50,995 nucleotides of DNA. Source: Bacteroidota bacterium. GTDB taxonomy: Bacteria > Bacteroidota > Bacteroidia > B-17B0 > Aurantibacillaceae. Below are positions 36,460 through 44,380 of the stretch, in pieces. The stretch lies in assembly GCA_013287545.1 (NCBI GenBank), contig JABDDQ010000009.1:1-50995 (forward strand). Direction: 5' to 3'. Position 1 is the first letter of the stretch. Each line of letters opens with the position of its first letter. Below the pieces are notes generated by a model. It did no database searches, was not told the DNA's origin, and saw only the letters and a list, made by a program, of their open reading frames with translations. The position numbers were made by a program, and so were the translations under genes.

Positions 36460-37176
36460 CTATTTTATATAAATAGGTTTATTAATATGTTGCACATATT
36501 CAAACCGCATAGTTTTTCCGTACACACTTTCTACATCGTAATTTGTGGTCATAATTTGTAAATTACCATTACCACCATTTAATGCCGCTAAAGCCGCAGC
36601 AGATAATGTAAACGATGTTGCACCTGTAGGCACAATATAACCCATTTGCGCCAAACCATCTGAAATATAAATGTTTATTTTATCTACATTGCTAATGGTA
36701 AAGTGTACAGTTAAACCCTGACTGCGGTTTATTGTATCAGGTAATAAATTATAATTTGTGTATTGGGCTTTAATGCGGTTACTTGTGTAAGTAAACGAAG
36801 GAATAACGTTTTGCCCCACCACCTGCCAGTTACTTTGTGAATCACTAATGCTATCATTAAAATAATTTACTGTGTTAGCTTGGTAGGTTAATGCAATGCT
36901 ATCTATTGCCACCGAGCCAACAGGCTTATTAGCTAAAATAGAATTACCACTTTGTGCTGTATAAGTAAATTCAGCCCCGGCATCGTAATACATAGTAATA
37001 GATTGCGAAGGCGGCTCAGGTAAAATTATCACCTTCGAAAAGGTAAGAAACCCATAATACAGAGTATCGTTAGATAAGTGTATATCATTAACAGGCGCAC
37101 CATTATTTACAACGGCATCTTTTTTACAAGACAGCAAAATAAGCACCGTAAATAAAGCAAACGTTATTTTTTTCAT
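36460..37176 (-). CDS. Lipoprotein of unknown function
   Basis: The protein has 238 residues with a lipoprotein signal MKKITFALFTVLILLSC. The mature part is beta-rich (LYYGFLTFSKVIILPEPPSQSITMYYDAGAEFTYTA ...), ending HINKPIYIK. I do not recognise a family. It lies convergent to the TPR gene and divergent from the next TPR protein. Confidence 0.65.
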   Translation of the reverse strand: MKKITFALFTVLILLSCKKDAVVNNGAPVNDIHLSNDTLYYGFLTFSKVIILPEPPSQSITMYYDAGAEFTYTAQSGNSILANKPVGSVAIDSIALTYQANTVNYFNDSISDSQSNWQVVGQNVIPSFTYTSNRIKAQYTNYNLLPDTINRSQGLTVHFTISNVDKINIYISDGLAQMGYIVPTGATSFTLSAAALAALNGGNGNLQIMTTNYDVESVYGKTMRFEYVQHINKPIYIK

Positions 37177-37321
37177 TTGCTAAATATATACAAAGTTAAG
37201 CTTATGCAGGTTAACCTCCCTTAGCACCTATAATTAACCTAATAACAGTTAAAAAAAACTAAAACCCCTTATACTTTAACATAATAAAAGTTAAGCCAAA
37301 GAAAGCTGCTACAATAAAAAA

Positions 37322-37329
37322 TAATTTTG
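37322..37329 (+). promoter_or_regulatory. -7 box TAATTTTG directly before the TPR/TM gene
   Basis: An exact TAnnTTTG ends only 8 bases before the ATG at 37338. The predicted transcript would start within a few bases of the start codon, so this mRNA may be nearly leaderless. Confidence 0.4.
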
Positions 37330-37337
37330 TAGTCTGT

Positions 37338-38402
37338 ATGAAAAAAGGCTACCTCTTTTTATTATTTGCACTATGTAATTTGTTTGCTACCGCGCAACAA
37401 ATTACACCCGATTCTATTTTCCATTATTACATTAGCCACAAACAAAAAATGGTACTGGCCTATTCCTTTAAAACCATTGCCGATGCTTATAACGAAGATA
37501 ACGATGTAACCAAAGCACTTGCCTACTACAACAAAAGTTTAGCAGCCTACCAATCTATAAACGATAAAGGCGGCATAGCAAAACTATATTTTACCATAGG
37601 CAAACTCCTAAACACACAAGGCAACCGTAAAGAAGCATTAAGCTACCGCGATAAAAGCAAAAAAATAAACCAGGAAATTGCCGACCAGCAAAAAACCGCC
37701 AACACCTTAAACAAACTGGCCTATAGCTACAACACCCAATTAAAAACAAACCTTGCCCTAACCAACTATTACCAAAGCCTAAAATTATACCTGCAAATAA
37801 ACGATAAAACCGGTATCGTAAATTCGCTAAACAACATAGGCACCATTTGTATTGAGCAAGGCAACAAACCCCTGGGGCTCCAATATTACAACCTTAGCCA
37901 AAACATAAAAGAAGATTGCAAAAAGCGCGCCCGTGCCATAAAAGCAGAAATGAATAATTCAGATAGAGTTGCCTACTCCTTTAACAGCATAGCCGCACTT
38001 TACTATAGGCAAAAAAATTATCCGATGGCACATGCCTATGCCGATAGCTCGTTGCTTATAGCCAAACAAGCCAACTACCCAAACAGCATTTGCCGGGCCG
38101 ATAGCCTGCAAGCCCAAATAGATTTAGCCCTTGCCAACCTGCCCACCACCACCGCCAGCCAAAAAGCAAACTACTTAGCCGAAAGCAAAACACACCAACA
38201 ACAATACACAGCCCTGCACGATAGTTTACAAAACCTAAAAGCCCCAACATCCTCAACCGCAAACAATAACGCAAGCATCTCCTCAGCCGATTCAAAAACT
38301 TCAACTAATTTCAACTTCATTAAAACAGCAGGCATTATTATTTCGGTAATTGGTCTTGTAGTTATTTTAGTTTACAACTCCCTTCAAAAAAAACAAAAGT
38401 AA
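37338..38402 (+). CDS. TPR protein with C-terminal membrane anchor
   Basis: The protein has 354 residues: signal peptide (ending LFATAQQ), TPR units from ~35 to ~250 (DVTKALAYYNKSLAAYQSI, NRKEALSYRDKSKKINQEI, NLALTNYYQSLKLYLQIN), a Thr/Ser/Asn linker and one C-terminal membrane helix (TAGIIISVIGLVVILVYNSL) followed by KKQK. This is the layout of the periplasmic TPR sensor of many Bacteroidota histidine kinases or regulators, but it stops right after the membrane helix, with no kinase or DNA-binding domain. Confidence 0.8.
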   Translation: MKKGYLFLLFALCNLFATAQQITPDSIFHYYISHKQKMVLAYSFKTIADAYNEDNDVTKALAYYNKSLAAYQSINDKGGIAKLYFTIGKLLNTQGNRKEALSYRDKSKKINQEIADQQKTANTLNKLAYSYNTQLKTNLALTNYYQSLKLYLQINDKTGIVNSLNNIGTICIEQGNKPLGLQYYNLSQNIKEDCKKRARAIKAEMNNSDRVAYSFNSIAALYYRQKNYPMAHAYADSSLLIAKQANYPNSICRADSLQAQIDLALANLPTTTASQKANYLAESKTHQQQYTALHDSLQNLKAPTSSTANNNASISSADSKTSTNFNFIKTAGIIISVIGLVVILVYNSLQKKQK

Positions 38403-38482
38403 TTTATCGCGTAATACATTAGGGCGTTCTTCTTCAATCCCTAACACGGCAGCAAAAAAAACATTTGTATATTTAATGCAGC

Positions 38483-39091
38483 ATGACTTTGTTCGACGAT
38501 GAAATAAACCCCCAAGCAAACCTATTGCCTTTTAATGGCACCGTAAATTATTACGGCAAAATAGTTGATGCACAACAAGCCAATTACTATTTAGAAAAAC
38601 TATTAAACACCATTAACTGGCAACCTGACCAAGCCATAATTTTTGGCAAACAAATAATAACCAAACGCAAAGTAGCCTGGTATGGCAATGTGGCTTTTGA
38701 ATACAGCTACTCAAACACCACCAAACGCGCTCAAACCTGGACCCCCGAGTTACTGCAACTAAAAACCATTACCGAAAAAACTACGGGTGAAACCTATAAC
38801 TCCTGTTTGCTTAACCTGTACCACAATGGCAGTGAAGGCATGGCTTGGCACAGCGATGGCGAAAAAGATTTAAAAAAAAACGGAGCCATTGCCTCACTAA
38901 GCTTTGGTGCCGAACGCAAATTTGGTTTCAAACACAAACAAAATAAACAAACCATTTTTTTAACCCTGCAACACGGCAGCTTATTAGTAATGAAAAACGA
39001 AACACAAACCCATTGGTTACACCGTTTACCACCTACCACAAAAATTTCTTCCCCACGTGTAAACTTAACCTTTCGCACCATTGCACAATAA
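38483..39091 (+). CDS. AlkB-like 2-oxoglutarate/Fe(II) dioxygenase
   Basis: The protein has 202 residues. The iron ligands are His123 and Asp125 in AWHSDGE and His180 in HWLHRLP. Arg192 and Arg198 with Asn194 (PRVNLTFR) hold 2-oxoglutarate. These motifs belong to the AlkB family that removes alkyl groups from damaged DNA or RNA bases. The length is usual for the ALKBH2-like branch. The upstream sequence TTTGTATATTTAAT resembles that before 28199 and may be promoter. The gene has its own spacing and no obvious Ada-type regulator nearby. Confidence 0.9.
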   Translation: MTLFDDEINPQANLLPFNGTVNYYGKIVDAQQANYYLEKLLNTINWQPDQAIIFGKQIITKRKVAWYGNVAFEYSYSNTTKRAQTWTPELLQLKTITEKTTGETYNSCLLNLYHNGSEGMAWHSDGEKDLKKNGAIASLSFGAERKFGFKHKQNKQTIFLTLQHGSLLVMKNETQTHWLHRLPPTTKISSPRVNLTFRTIAQ

Positions 39092-39180
39092 AGCACCTTG
39101 CCATACTTGGTGTTATCAGTAATAAACAAATGGGTGCTATTTAATATATTTTTTAAATTAGTGTAAGTAAAATAAACAGC

Positions 39181-39546
39181 ATGCTTAAAACAAAATTTAA
39201 AACAATTGATGAGTATCACCTTACGTTTCCAAAAAACATACAAAGCCTTTTAAATATAATGCGCAGCACCATACAACAAGCAGCGCCGCAAGCACAGGAG
39301 GTTATAAGTTACAACATGCCTGCGTTTAAACAAAACAAGGTGTTGGTGTATTATGCTGCCCATGCAAACCACATTGGTTTTTATCCTACGGCAAGCCCCC
39401 TGGTTGAGTTTAAACAGCAACTGGCAAACTACAAAACATCAAAAGGTGCTGTACAATTTCCGTTAGATAAAAAACTACCTACTGCTTTAATAAAAAAAAT
39501 AGTAAAGTTTAGAGTAGCACAAACCGAAAAAGTTGCCACCAAGTAA
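39181..39546 (+). CDS. DUF1801 (YdhG-like) protein
   Basis: The protein has 121 residues. Features are FKTIDEYHLTFPKNIQSLLNIMR, then APQAQEVISYNMPAFKQNKVLVYYAAHANHIGFYPT and a final KKIVKFRVAQ. These match DUF1801/YdhG-type small cytoplasmic proteins, sometimes called iron-chaperone-like. It follows the AlkB-like gene by 89 bases; a shared role is not shown. Confidence 0.8.
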   Translation: MLKTKFKTIDEYHLTFPKNIQSLLNIMRSTIQQAAPQAQEVISYNMPAFKQNKVLVYYAAHANHIGFYPTASPLVEFKQQLANYKTSKGAVQFPLDKKLPTALIKKIVKFRVAQTEKVATK

Positions 39547-39635
39547 ATCTTCCGCCTAAAAAAACTGCAACCAAATCTACTTTAATATGTAAGGTTTTTT
39601 CAAAAATTGTACTTTTTTACTTAGGTAAAACACCT

Positions 39636-39643
39636 TAATTTTG
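39636..39643 (+). promoter_or_regulatory. -7 box TAATTTTG before small lipoprotein
   Basis: An exact TAnnTTTG lies 23 bases before the ATG at 39667. A T-run around 39613 is at the place of the -33 box but is not TTTG. Confidence 0.4.
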
Positions 39644-39666
39644 TTTTTTAAACAACAAATTCACAC

Positions 39667-40014
39667 ATGAAAAAATTAATGATTCTTTTATCATTATTTC
39701 TGTTTAGCCTCAGCTCATGTGGTCCATCAAAAGCAGAGGCCGAAGCAACAGCGCGCATTCAGGCAATTCAAAATTTAATTGTAAAAGCCGACGACCAAGA
39801 AGAACAAGACGAACTAAAACAACAGCTCATAAATTTAAAAGCAAAACTGGCCGGCGAAGAGTTTAAGTTAAGCGATACCGAGCAGCTTAAACTACTACAC
39901 TCGCAAAACGAAAAAATACAAAAAATAGAAACCCAAACAAAAATTGTTGAGCAAATAAAAAAACCAAATAGCCGATATACAAAAACAAATAAAGTAAAAC
40001 CGTTTTATTTTTAA
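39667..40014 (+). CDS. Small coiled-coil lipoprotein
   Basis: The protein has 115 residues with a lipoprotein signal ending SLSSC (Cys18). The mature part is helical and highly charged (EAEATARIQAIQNLIVKADDQEEQDELKQQLINLKAKLAGEE), predicting a coiled coil. It is anchored in the envelope; the function is unknown. It has its own -7 box and a strong terminator. Confidence 0.7.
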   Translation: MKKLMILLSLFLFSLSSCGPSKAEAEATARIQAIQNLIVKADDQEEQDELKQQLINLKAKLAGEEFKLSDTEQLKLLHSQNEKIQKIETQTKIVEQIKKPNSRYTKTNKVKPFYF

Positions 40015-40023
40015 CCCTAAGAG

Positions 40024-40048
40024 AGCCCCGCACCATGTGGGGCTTTTT
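40024..40048 (+). terminator. Rho-independent terminator
   Basis: AGCCCC pairs with GGGGCT, followed by TTTTT, 10 bases after the small lipoprotein stop. Confidence 0.85.
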
Positions 40049-40150
40049 TATTTTAATTAATGGTGCCGTTACGGCGCTTTGTAAACACGTGCTGTAGGGC
40101 TTTACGTTTCAAGCTTTTATGATTACATAAAAGGTTTTTCACTGCAACCC

Positions 40151-41113
40151 CTAACTGTATTTGTTTCGGTAATCGAGCGGCGTTATGCCGGTGATGCGTT
40201 TAAACACTTCGCGAAAGGCTTGTATATCGGCATAGCCAACATCGTACATAATTTCGTTAATGGTTTTGCGGCCAAGCTCTAATTGTTTTTTGGCGGCTTC
40301 CATTTTTACACGTTGTATATATTCGGCAACGGTGTTGCGGGTGGCTTTTTTAAAACGACGCTCGAAGGTGCGACGTGTTACATAAAATTTATCGGCAATT
40401 TGGTCGACCGTATATTTTGTGAGATAATTATTCTCTATAAACTTTTGCGCTTTTAAAATAAGTTCGTCGCCGTGGTCTTTTTGTCCTTGAAAAATAAGAA
40501 AGGCCGATTGGTTGTTTTTATCTAAATCAATTACAAAATATTTTGCGGTGCGAATAGCCATTTTACGATTGGTAAATTTTTCTACCAAGTGCATAAGCAA
40601 ATTCCAATAGGCATTACTGCCACCACTTGAGTAAAGCCCGTCTTGGTCGGTTATCATTTTTTCATCAACCAAGGTAACCGCCGGATAATAATAACGAAAT
40701 TCGTTTGCATGCGCCCAATGCGTAGTGCATTGTTTGCCATTTAAAATACCACTAAATGCTAAGAGCGTAACACCTGTACACAAACCCGCAATTTCACTGC
40801 CGTTTTTATATTGGTTTATAAGCCACATGCAACAATCTTTATTAAGATAAACCGAACTGGCTATGTGCCCGGTAAGTGATGGAATGATAATGAGATTTGT
40901 TTTTTTTACTTGCTCGAAAACAGCATCGGTGCGAATGGTGTAAGCACCCGCGTTAAATTTTACATCGGTAGTAAAACCAACAAGTTGTATTTTAAACAAA
41001 GGAGGTTTGCCATCGGCCTTTAAAAACTCATTTACTTTTTCGAATACATAAACTGAATCGGTTATGGATGCGAGTAAAGCATTGCGAAGTACTAAAACAG
41101 ATACGTTTACCAT
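40151..41113 (-). CDS. GlxA-type transcriptional regulator (DJ-1/PfpI domain plus AraC HTH)
   Basis: The start at 41113 (MVNVSVLVLRNALLASI) is preferred over an ATG at 41167 because it begins with the first strand of the DJ-1 fold. The 320-residue product has a DJ-1/PfpI domain (~1-190, with the elbow IAGLCTGVTLLAFSG and Cys) and a C-terminal AraC domain with two HTHs (YTVDQIADKFYVTRRTFERR and INEIMYDVGYADIQAF). It is divergent from a VOC/DoxX pair with a promoter in the gap, and very likely controls it. The effector is unknown. Confidence 0.9.
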   Translation of the reverse strand: MVNVSVLVLRNALLASITDSVYVFEKVNEFLKADGKPPLFKIQLVGFTTDVKFNAGAYTIRTDAVFEQVKKTNLIIIPSLTGHIASSVYLNKDCCMWLINQYKNGSEIAGLCTGVTLLAFSGILNGKQCTTHWAHANEFRYYYPAVTLVDEKMITDQDGLYSSGGSNAYWNLLMHLVEKFTNRKMAIRTAKYFVIDLDKNNQSAFLIFQGQKDHGDELILKAQKFIENNYLTKYTVDQIADKFYVTRRTFERRFKKATRNTVAEYIQRVKMEAAKKQLELGRKTINEIMYDVGYADIQAFREVFKRITGITPLDYRNKYS

Positions 41114-41196
41114 GCTGCAAATGTAAAAAATTGTTTTGTCGCAAATGCCCCCTTTATAATGTCGCATTTACATAGGGGTTTTTACCCCCAAGGCAA

Positions 41197-41204
41197 TAAC
41201 TTTG
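41197..41204 (+). promoter_or_regulatory. -7 box TAACTTTG for the VOC gene
   Basis: An exact TAnnTTTG sits 26 bases before the ATG at 41231, in the gap shared with the AraC-type regulator. GGGGTTTTTACCCC (41175-41188) just upstream is an imperfect palindrome and a candidate operator. Confidence 0.5.
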
Positions 41205-41230
41205 TGGTATAATTTAAAAAAAAACAAAAC

Positions 41231-41662
41231 ATGATTAGTACAAACCCTTATTTAAATTTTCAGGGCAACACAGCCGAGGCTATGGAGTTTTATAAATCGG
41301 TATTTGGTGGCGAGTTCACTATTTACCAACGCTTTAAAGACATGCCGGGCTGCGAGCAAATGGCACCTGAGGATCAGGAAAAAATAATGCATATATCGTT
41401 AGTAACGCCAAAGGGACAAATTTTTATGGCTACCGATGCCTTAGAATCGATGGAACAAAAACTAACTTTTGGTAACAACTACCATATACTTATACATACT
41501 GAAAACGAAGCGGAAACCGACAAATTGTTTAACGCCCTAAGTGCAGGAGGAAAAGTTGAAATGCCTGTAAACAAAACTTTTTGGGGTGCTTACTGCGGCA
41601 TGTGCCGTGATAAATTTGAAACGCAATGGATGGTGAACTATACGTATCCGGTAAAAAAATAA
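41231..41662 (+). CDS. VOC/PhnB-like glyoxalase-fold protein
   Basis: The protein has 143 residues. NPYLNFQGNTAEAMEFYKSVFGGEFTIY, HISLVTPKGQIFMATDA and a final GMCRDKFETQWMVNY are the PhnB/3-demethylubiquinone-methyltransferase-like VOC pattern. The substrate is not deducible. It lies 13 bases before a DoxX-like gene, likely one operon under the divergent AraC-type regulator. Confidence 0.88.
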   Translation: MISTNPYLNFQGNTAEAMEFYKSVFGGEFTIYQRFKDMPGCEQMAPEDQEKIMHISLVTPKGQIFMATDALESMEQKLTFGNNYHILIHTENEAETDKLFNALSAGGKVEMPVNKTFWGAYCGMCRDKFETQWMVNYTYPVKK

Positions 41663-41675
41663 AACTTAAAACAAC

Positions 41676-42074
41676 ATGGAAAATAAAAAGAAAGTAAGTT
41701 GGTGGATTGGCACTATTTTAAAAGGCTTAGTAGTTTTGTTTTTATTGTTTGACGCCATCATGAAAATTATTAAACACCCCCAAGCAGTTAAAGGCACTAA
41801 ACAATTGGGCTTGCCCGAAGATTGCCTTGTGGTACTGGGTGTTTATTTATTTGTTGCTACTTTATTATACCTGTATAACAAAACAGCCATTTTAGGCGGC
41901 TTGTTTATAACGGCTTACTTAGGTGGTGCGGTGGCTATTATGTATGCGGCGCAAAAAGAAGGACACCCCTATATTTTTCCTATTGTGTTTGCTATGTTTA
42001 TGTGGGTTGCCGAATTTTTGCGCAACGAAAAAATGCGTGAGGTTTTATATATTAAAATAAATAAAAGCGTTTAA
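41676..42074 (+). CDS. DoxX-like four-helix membrane protein
   Basis: The protein has 132 residues with four hydrophobic segments (ILKGLVVLFLLFDAIMKI, LVVLGVYLFVATLLYLY, AILGGLFITAYLGGAVAIMYA, FPIVFAMFMWVAEFL). The KGLVVLFLLFDAIMKI start and GGLFITAYLGGAVA segment fit the DoxX-like family. Such proteins go with redox or detoxification genes. Its stop overlaps the end of the convergent cytochrome gene by four bases. Confidence 0.82.
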   Translation: MENKKKVSWWIGTILKGLVVLFLLFDAIMKIIKHPQAVKGTKQLGLPEDCLVVLGVYLFVATLLYLYNKTAILGGLFITAYLGGAVAIMYAAQKEGHPYIFPIVFAMFMWVAEFLRNEKMREVLYIKINKSV

Positions 42075-42505
42075 TTTGTTTGGGTAGCTTTTATGGAGAG
42101 CACATATTTGTAAACAGCATCTTTATCAGCATCAGATAATTCGGCGCGTTGTGCCATATCATCTATAATATCTTGCCATCGTGCTTCATCGCGTTTGTAT
42201 ATGTTTTTAGCACCGTGGCAGTTAATGCATTTGCCTACGGTATAAATTTGATGTCCTTGTTGCAGGGTGGCTAAAGTTACATTGGCATATTTTTTTTGTA
42301 TGGCAAGTAGCTCGGCATTGCCCGGTTCATAAACCCCATTGGTTGATTTTACTGCCGGACCTGCTGTAACGGTTGAAGCAGGTGTTGTGGCAACCGGTGG
42401 CGCAGGAGTTGGTGTAACGCTTACTGCAGGTGTGTTTTTGGTACTGCGGCAGGCTGCAAAAATTATAATTGTGCTGCTTAGTAGAATTAGTTTACTTGTT
42501 GTCAT
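42071..42505 (-). CDS. Lipoprotein c-type cytochrome
   Basis: The ATG at 42505 is chosen over an upstream TTG. The 144-residue product has a lipoprotein signal (IIFAAC), a Pro/Thr/Val-rich linker of ~40 residues and one haem c motif CINCH within VGKCINCHGAKNIYKRDEARW. A distal Met ligand could be that in DDMAQRAEL. It would be a small electron carrier tethered to the membrane; the partner is unknown. Confidence 0.85.
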   Translation of the reverse strand: MTTSKLILLSSTIIIFAACRSTKNTPAVSVTPTPAPPVATTPASTVTAGPAVKSTNGVYEPGNAELLAIQKKYANVTLATLQQGHQIYTVGKCINCHGAKNIYKRDEARWQDIIDDMAQRAELSDADKDAVYKYVLSIKATQTN

Positions 42506-42610
42506 ACGATATAAATTTGTTAGCAAGGTTTGCCATTTAACTTTGCCGAAGTTATAAATATTGTATTTAGGCGATTATACTAACGAAACTTTTTTCGAAA
42601 AATTAACGGG

Positions 42611-42640
42611 TTGTTATACTCTTTGGTAATTATATATTTG
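42611..42640 (+). promoter_or_regulatory. Promoter TTG-N19-TATATTTG before the SRPBCC gene
   Basis: TTG (42611-42613) and the exact -7 box TATATTTG (42633-42640) are 19 bases apart, a good Bacteroidota promoter, 48 bases before the ATG. Confidence 0.6.
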
Positions 42641-42687
42641 TGTTATAAAAATTTGCACAATTAGCTAAACTTAAAAAACAACAAAAC

Positions 42688-43101
42688 ATGGAAGCAACAA
42701 AAATAACGGTTGAAACCACCATTAATGCAGACAAGAAAAAAGTATGGGATTATTATACAAACCCCAACCACATTACTAAATGGAATTTTGCCGACCCAAG
42801 CTGGCATTGCCCCAGCGCAAAAAACGATTTACGTGTTGGTGGCGTATACAGTGCACGCATGGAAGCCAAAGACGGTAGTTTTGGTTTTGACTTTGAAGCC
42901 ACTTATAAAGAATTAGTGATGGGCGAAAAATTTACGTACCAAATGGGCGACCGAGAAGCCAGTGTACACTTTAACAACCATGCGGGCAAAACAGAAGTAG
43001 TGGTAACTTTTGATGCCGAAAAAATAAACCCTGTTGAAATGCAAAAAGGTGGCTGGCAAGCTATACTTAACAATTTTAAAAAATATACCGAAGCTAATTA
43101 A
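42688..43101 (+). CDS. SRPBCC/AHSA1-domain protein
   Basis: The protein has 137 residues. ITVETTINADKKKVWDYYTNPNHITKWNF, LRVGGVYSARMEAKDGSFGFDFEATYKEL and GGWQAILNNFKKY match the AHSA1-like START/SRPBCC fold, which binds hydrophobic ligands or chaperone partners. The function is not known. Its natural terminator (43170 onward) was split by the mobile cassette. Confidence 0.88.
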   Translation: MEATKITVETTINADKKKVWDYYTNPNHITKWNFADPSWHCPSAKNDLRVGGVYSARMEAKDGSFGFDFEATYKELVMGEKFTYQMGDREASVHFNNHAGKTEVVVTFDAEKINPVEMQKGGWQAILNNFKKYTEAN

Positions 43102-43104
43102 AAT

Positions 43105-43145
43105 AACAAGCGGTGTGAGATTGCTTCGCTTCGCTCGCAATGACA
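43105..43145. repeat. REP-like hairpin repeat, copy 1
   Basis: The core GGTGTGAGATTGCTT, then CGCAATGACAA, forms an ATTGC/GCAAT hairpin after the SRPBCC gene. A second copy (48636-48670) shares ACAAG, GGTGTG, GAGATTGCTT and GCAATGACAA. Dispersed extragenic repeats of this kind are widespread in bacterial genomes. Confidence 0.6.
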
Positions 43146-43169
43146 ATATGCGGGTGGTTGCAATAAAAT

Positions 43170-43183
43170 AAAAAAGCCCCTTA
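43170..43183. terminator. Left arm of a two-way terminator split by the cassette
   Basis: AAAAAAGCCCCTTA here is the exact reverse complement of TAAGGGGCTTTTTT at 45804-45817. Without the cassette they would form a 14-bp stem with loop TTTC, followed by T on both strands, between the convergent SRPBCC and NHL genes. Confidence 0.85.
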
Positions 43184-43189
43184 TTTCTA
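43182..43189. repeat. Target-site duplication TATTTCTA, left copy
   Basis: The 8-base direct repeat is found again at 45798-45805. It is the loop plus two closing pairs of the interrupted hairpin. Because its ends are T and A, the real duplication may be 6-8 bases. Confidence 0.8.
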
Positions 43190-43205
43190 CCTTAATTACG
43201 CAAGT
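43190..43205 (+). repeat. Left terminal inverted repeat
   Basis: CCTTAATTACGCAAGT is identical, in inverted orientation, to 45782-45797. If the duplication is shorter, the repeat extends by one base to ACCTT. Confidence 0.85.
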
Positions 43206-43231
43206 TAGGGTTTAAGCAGAGCTAAAAAGAC

Positions 43232-43260
43232 AAAACGACCAGATTTCTCTGGTCGTTTTT
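43232..43260 (+). terminator. Subterminal hairpin, left end of cassette
   Basis: AAAACGACCAGA pairs with TCTGGTCGTTTT around TTTC, with a T-run. It can act as a terminator on either strand and insulates the cassette from the upstream gene. It matches the right-end hairpin in position but not in sequence. Confidence 0.8.
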
Positions 43261-43265
43261 CATTT

Positions 43266-43564
43266 ATTGAATTAAATAAATAGGATTTGGCCATTTTGGC
43301 CAAAAAAAGGGGCTCCGGTTAATTATAACGCCGATTAGCCGATTTCTTTTGAAAATCGGCAAAAAATACCCTAAATTTTATTTTACATTATTTTTTCATA
43401 GGCAATACTTGTATTGTAAAATATGTAAACTCCGTTTACGAACTCGCAAGCCACATTAATGAATTCAAATATAAATTCCGGCAGTCTTGCATTAAGTCTC
43501 AATTCAGGAATACCTTTTTTAAACAATCGTACAATCCCTCTAACTTGTAGACAAATCAAGTTTA
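43266..43564. other. Leader of the cassette genes with palindromes
   Basis: No convincing gene is seen in these 300 bases. The palindrome TTTGGCCA-TTT-TGGCCAAA (43286-43304) and the hairpin GCCGATTTC ... GAAAATCGGC (43338-43360) lie upstream of the nuclease gene and could be operators or recognition-site-like elements. The opposite-strand frame 43383-43616 lacks an ATG start and has no known motif. Confidence 0.5.
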
Positions 43565-44371
43565 ATGAACGATAAGTCAGATAAAATAGTAATTCAATTT
43601 TTTCAAAATCAAGCAATTACCCCAGTTGTATGGAGAAATATAGATTTTAATCCAATATTAGCATCTACTAATTCTGTTAGTTATTTATATAATAATTTTG
43701 GTGAGTGTTTTTATACAAACAATCAAAAAATTGTCGTAGCAAATCCTTTCGATTGCGCTAGTATTTTTGCTTTGCAATACCACCTACTAACTGAAGCTCT
43801 GCTAAGATATAAAGATGAGAAAATTAGGAATTCATCTTGTGCACTATTTAAAAAATGCTGGGGAACAGATAGAAATAGAATTTTTTTCATAAATGGTCCG
43901 GAAGAACAAATGCAAGAATCTTTGGAACAAAACCTAAAAAGTAGTCTAAAAAAAGTTGATATTGTTAGGGAATATAACTTAGGTGCAAGCAAGCCTGTTG
44001 ATATTCATGTTTATTGGCGTGGTGCAAATCGTGCTGCAATGATTGAAATTAAATGGTTAGGAAGAAGCAAAAATAGCAAAGGAAAGCTCTCCGCTCTATA
44101 CTCAGATAAAAGAGCAAATGAAGGGGCTGTTCAAATTAAGGAATATCTTGATAAAGCAAATTCTGATACCCCTACACGTATTACTAAAGGGGTCTTAGTT
44201 CTAATTGACGGACAAAGAAATGGGGTTTCAAAAGGAACGACTACTATTAGTACTGCAAACGGAATGTTTCATAGCAATAAAGAAATTGTATTTGATGCGG
44301 ATAAAAAATTTGCTACAATAAAAAACTATATGAAACCAATTAGAATGTTTGCCGAACCAATCTGTTTTTAA
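43565..44371 (+). CDS. PD-(D/E)xK restriction endonuclease-like protein
   Basis: The protein has 268 residues. The active-site pattern is Asp146 in PVDIHVYWRG, then Glu161-x-Lys163 in MIEIKWLG, the spacing and hydrophobic strands of PD-(D/E)xK nucleases. The N-terminal half (FFQNQAITPVVWRNIDFN ...) is not recognised and may bind DNA. It lies 9 bases before the methyltransferase gene and in the same direction, so the two should form a type II restriction-modification pair. The recognition sequence cannot be inferred. Confidence 0.72.
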   Translation: MNDKSDKIVIQFFQNQAITPVVWRNIDFNPILASTNSVSYLYNNFGECFYTNNQKIVVANPFDCASIFALQYHLLTEALLRYKDEKIRNSSCALFKKCWGTDRNRIFFINGPEEQMQESLEQNLKSSLKKVDIVREYNLGASKPVDIHVYWRGANRAAMIEIKWLGRSKNSKGKLSALYSDKRANEGAVQIKEYLDKANSDTPTRITKGVLVLIDGQRNGVSKGTTTISTANGMFHSNKEIVFDADKKFATIKNYMKPIRMFAEPICF

Positions 44372-44380
44372 ATATAAATT

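Noticed and set aside
43190-43260. Integron-type attC sites at the cassette ends
   Set aside because: The 7-base GTTRRRY core is not matched, and the ends are exact terminal inverted repeats with a target duplication, which fits transposition better.
43383-43616. Minus-strand 77-codon frame in the cassette leader, considered as a controller protein
   Set aside because: It starts with TTG, has no ATG near its start and no helix-turn-helix pattern, and overlaps the start of the nuclease gene.
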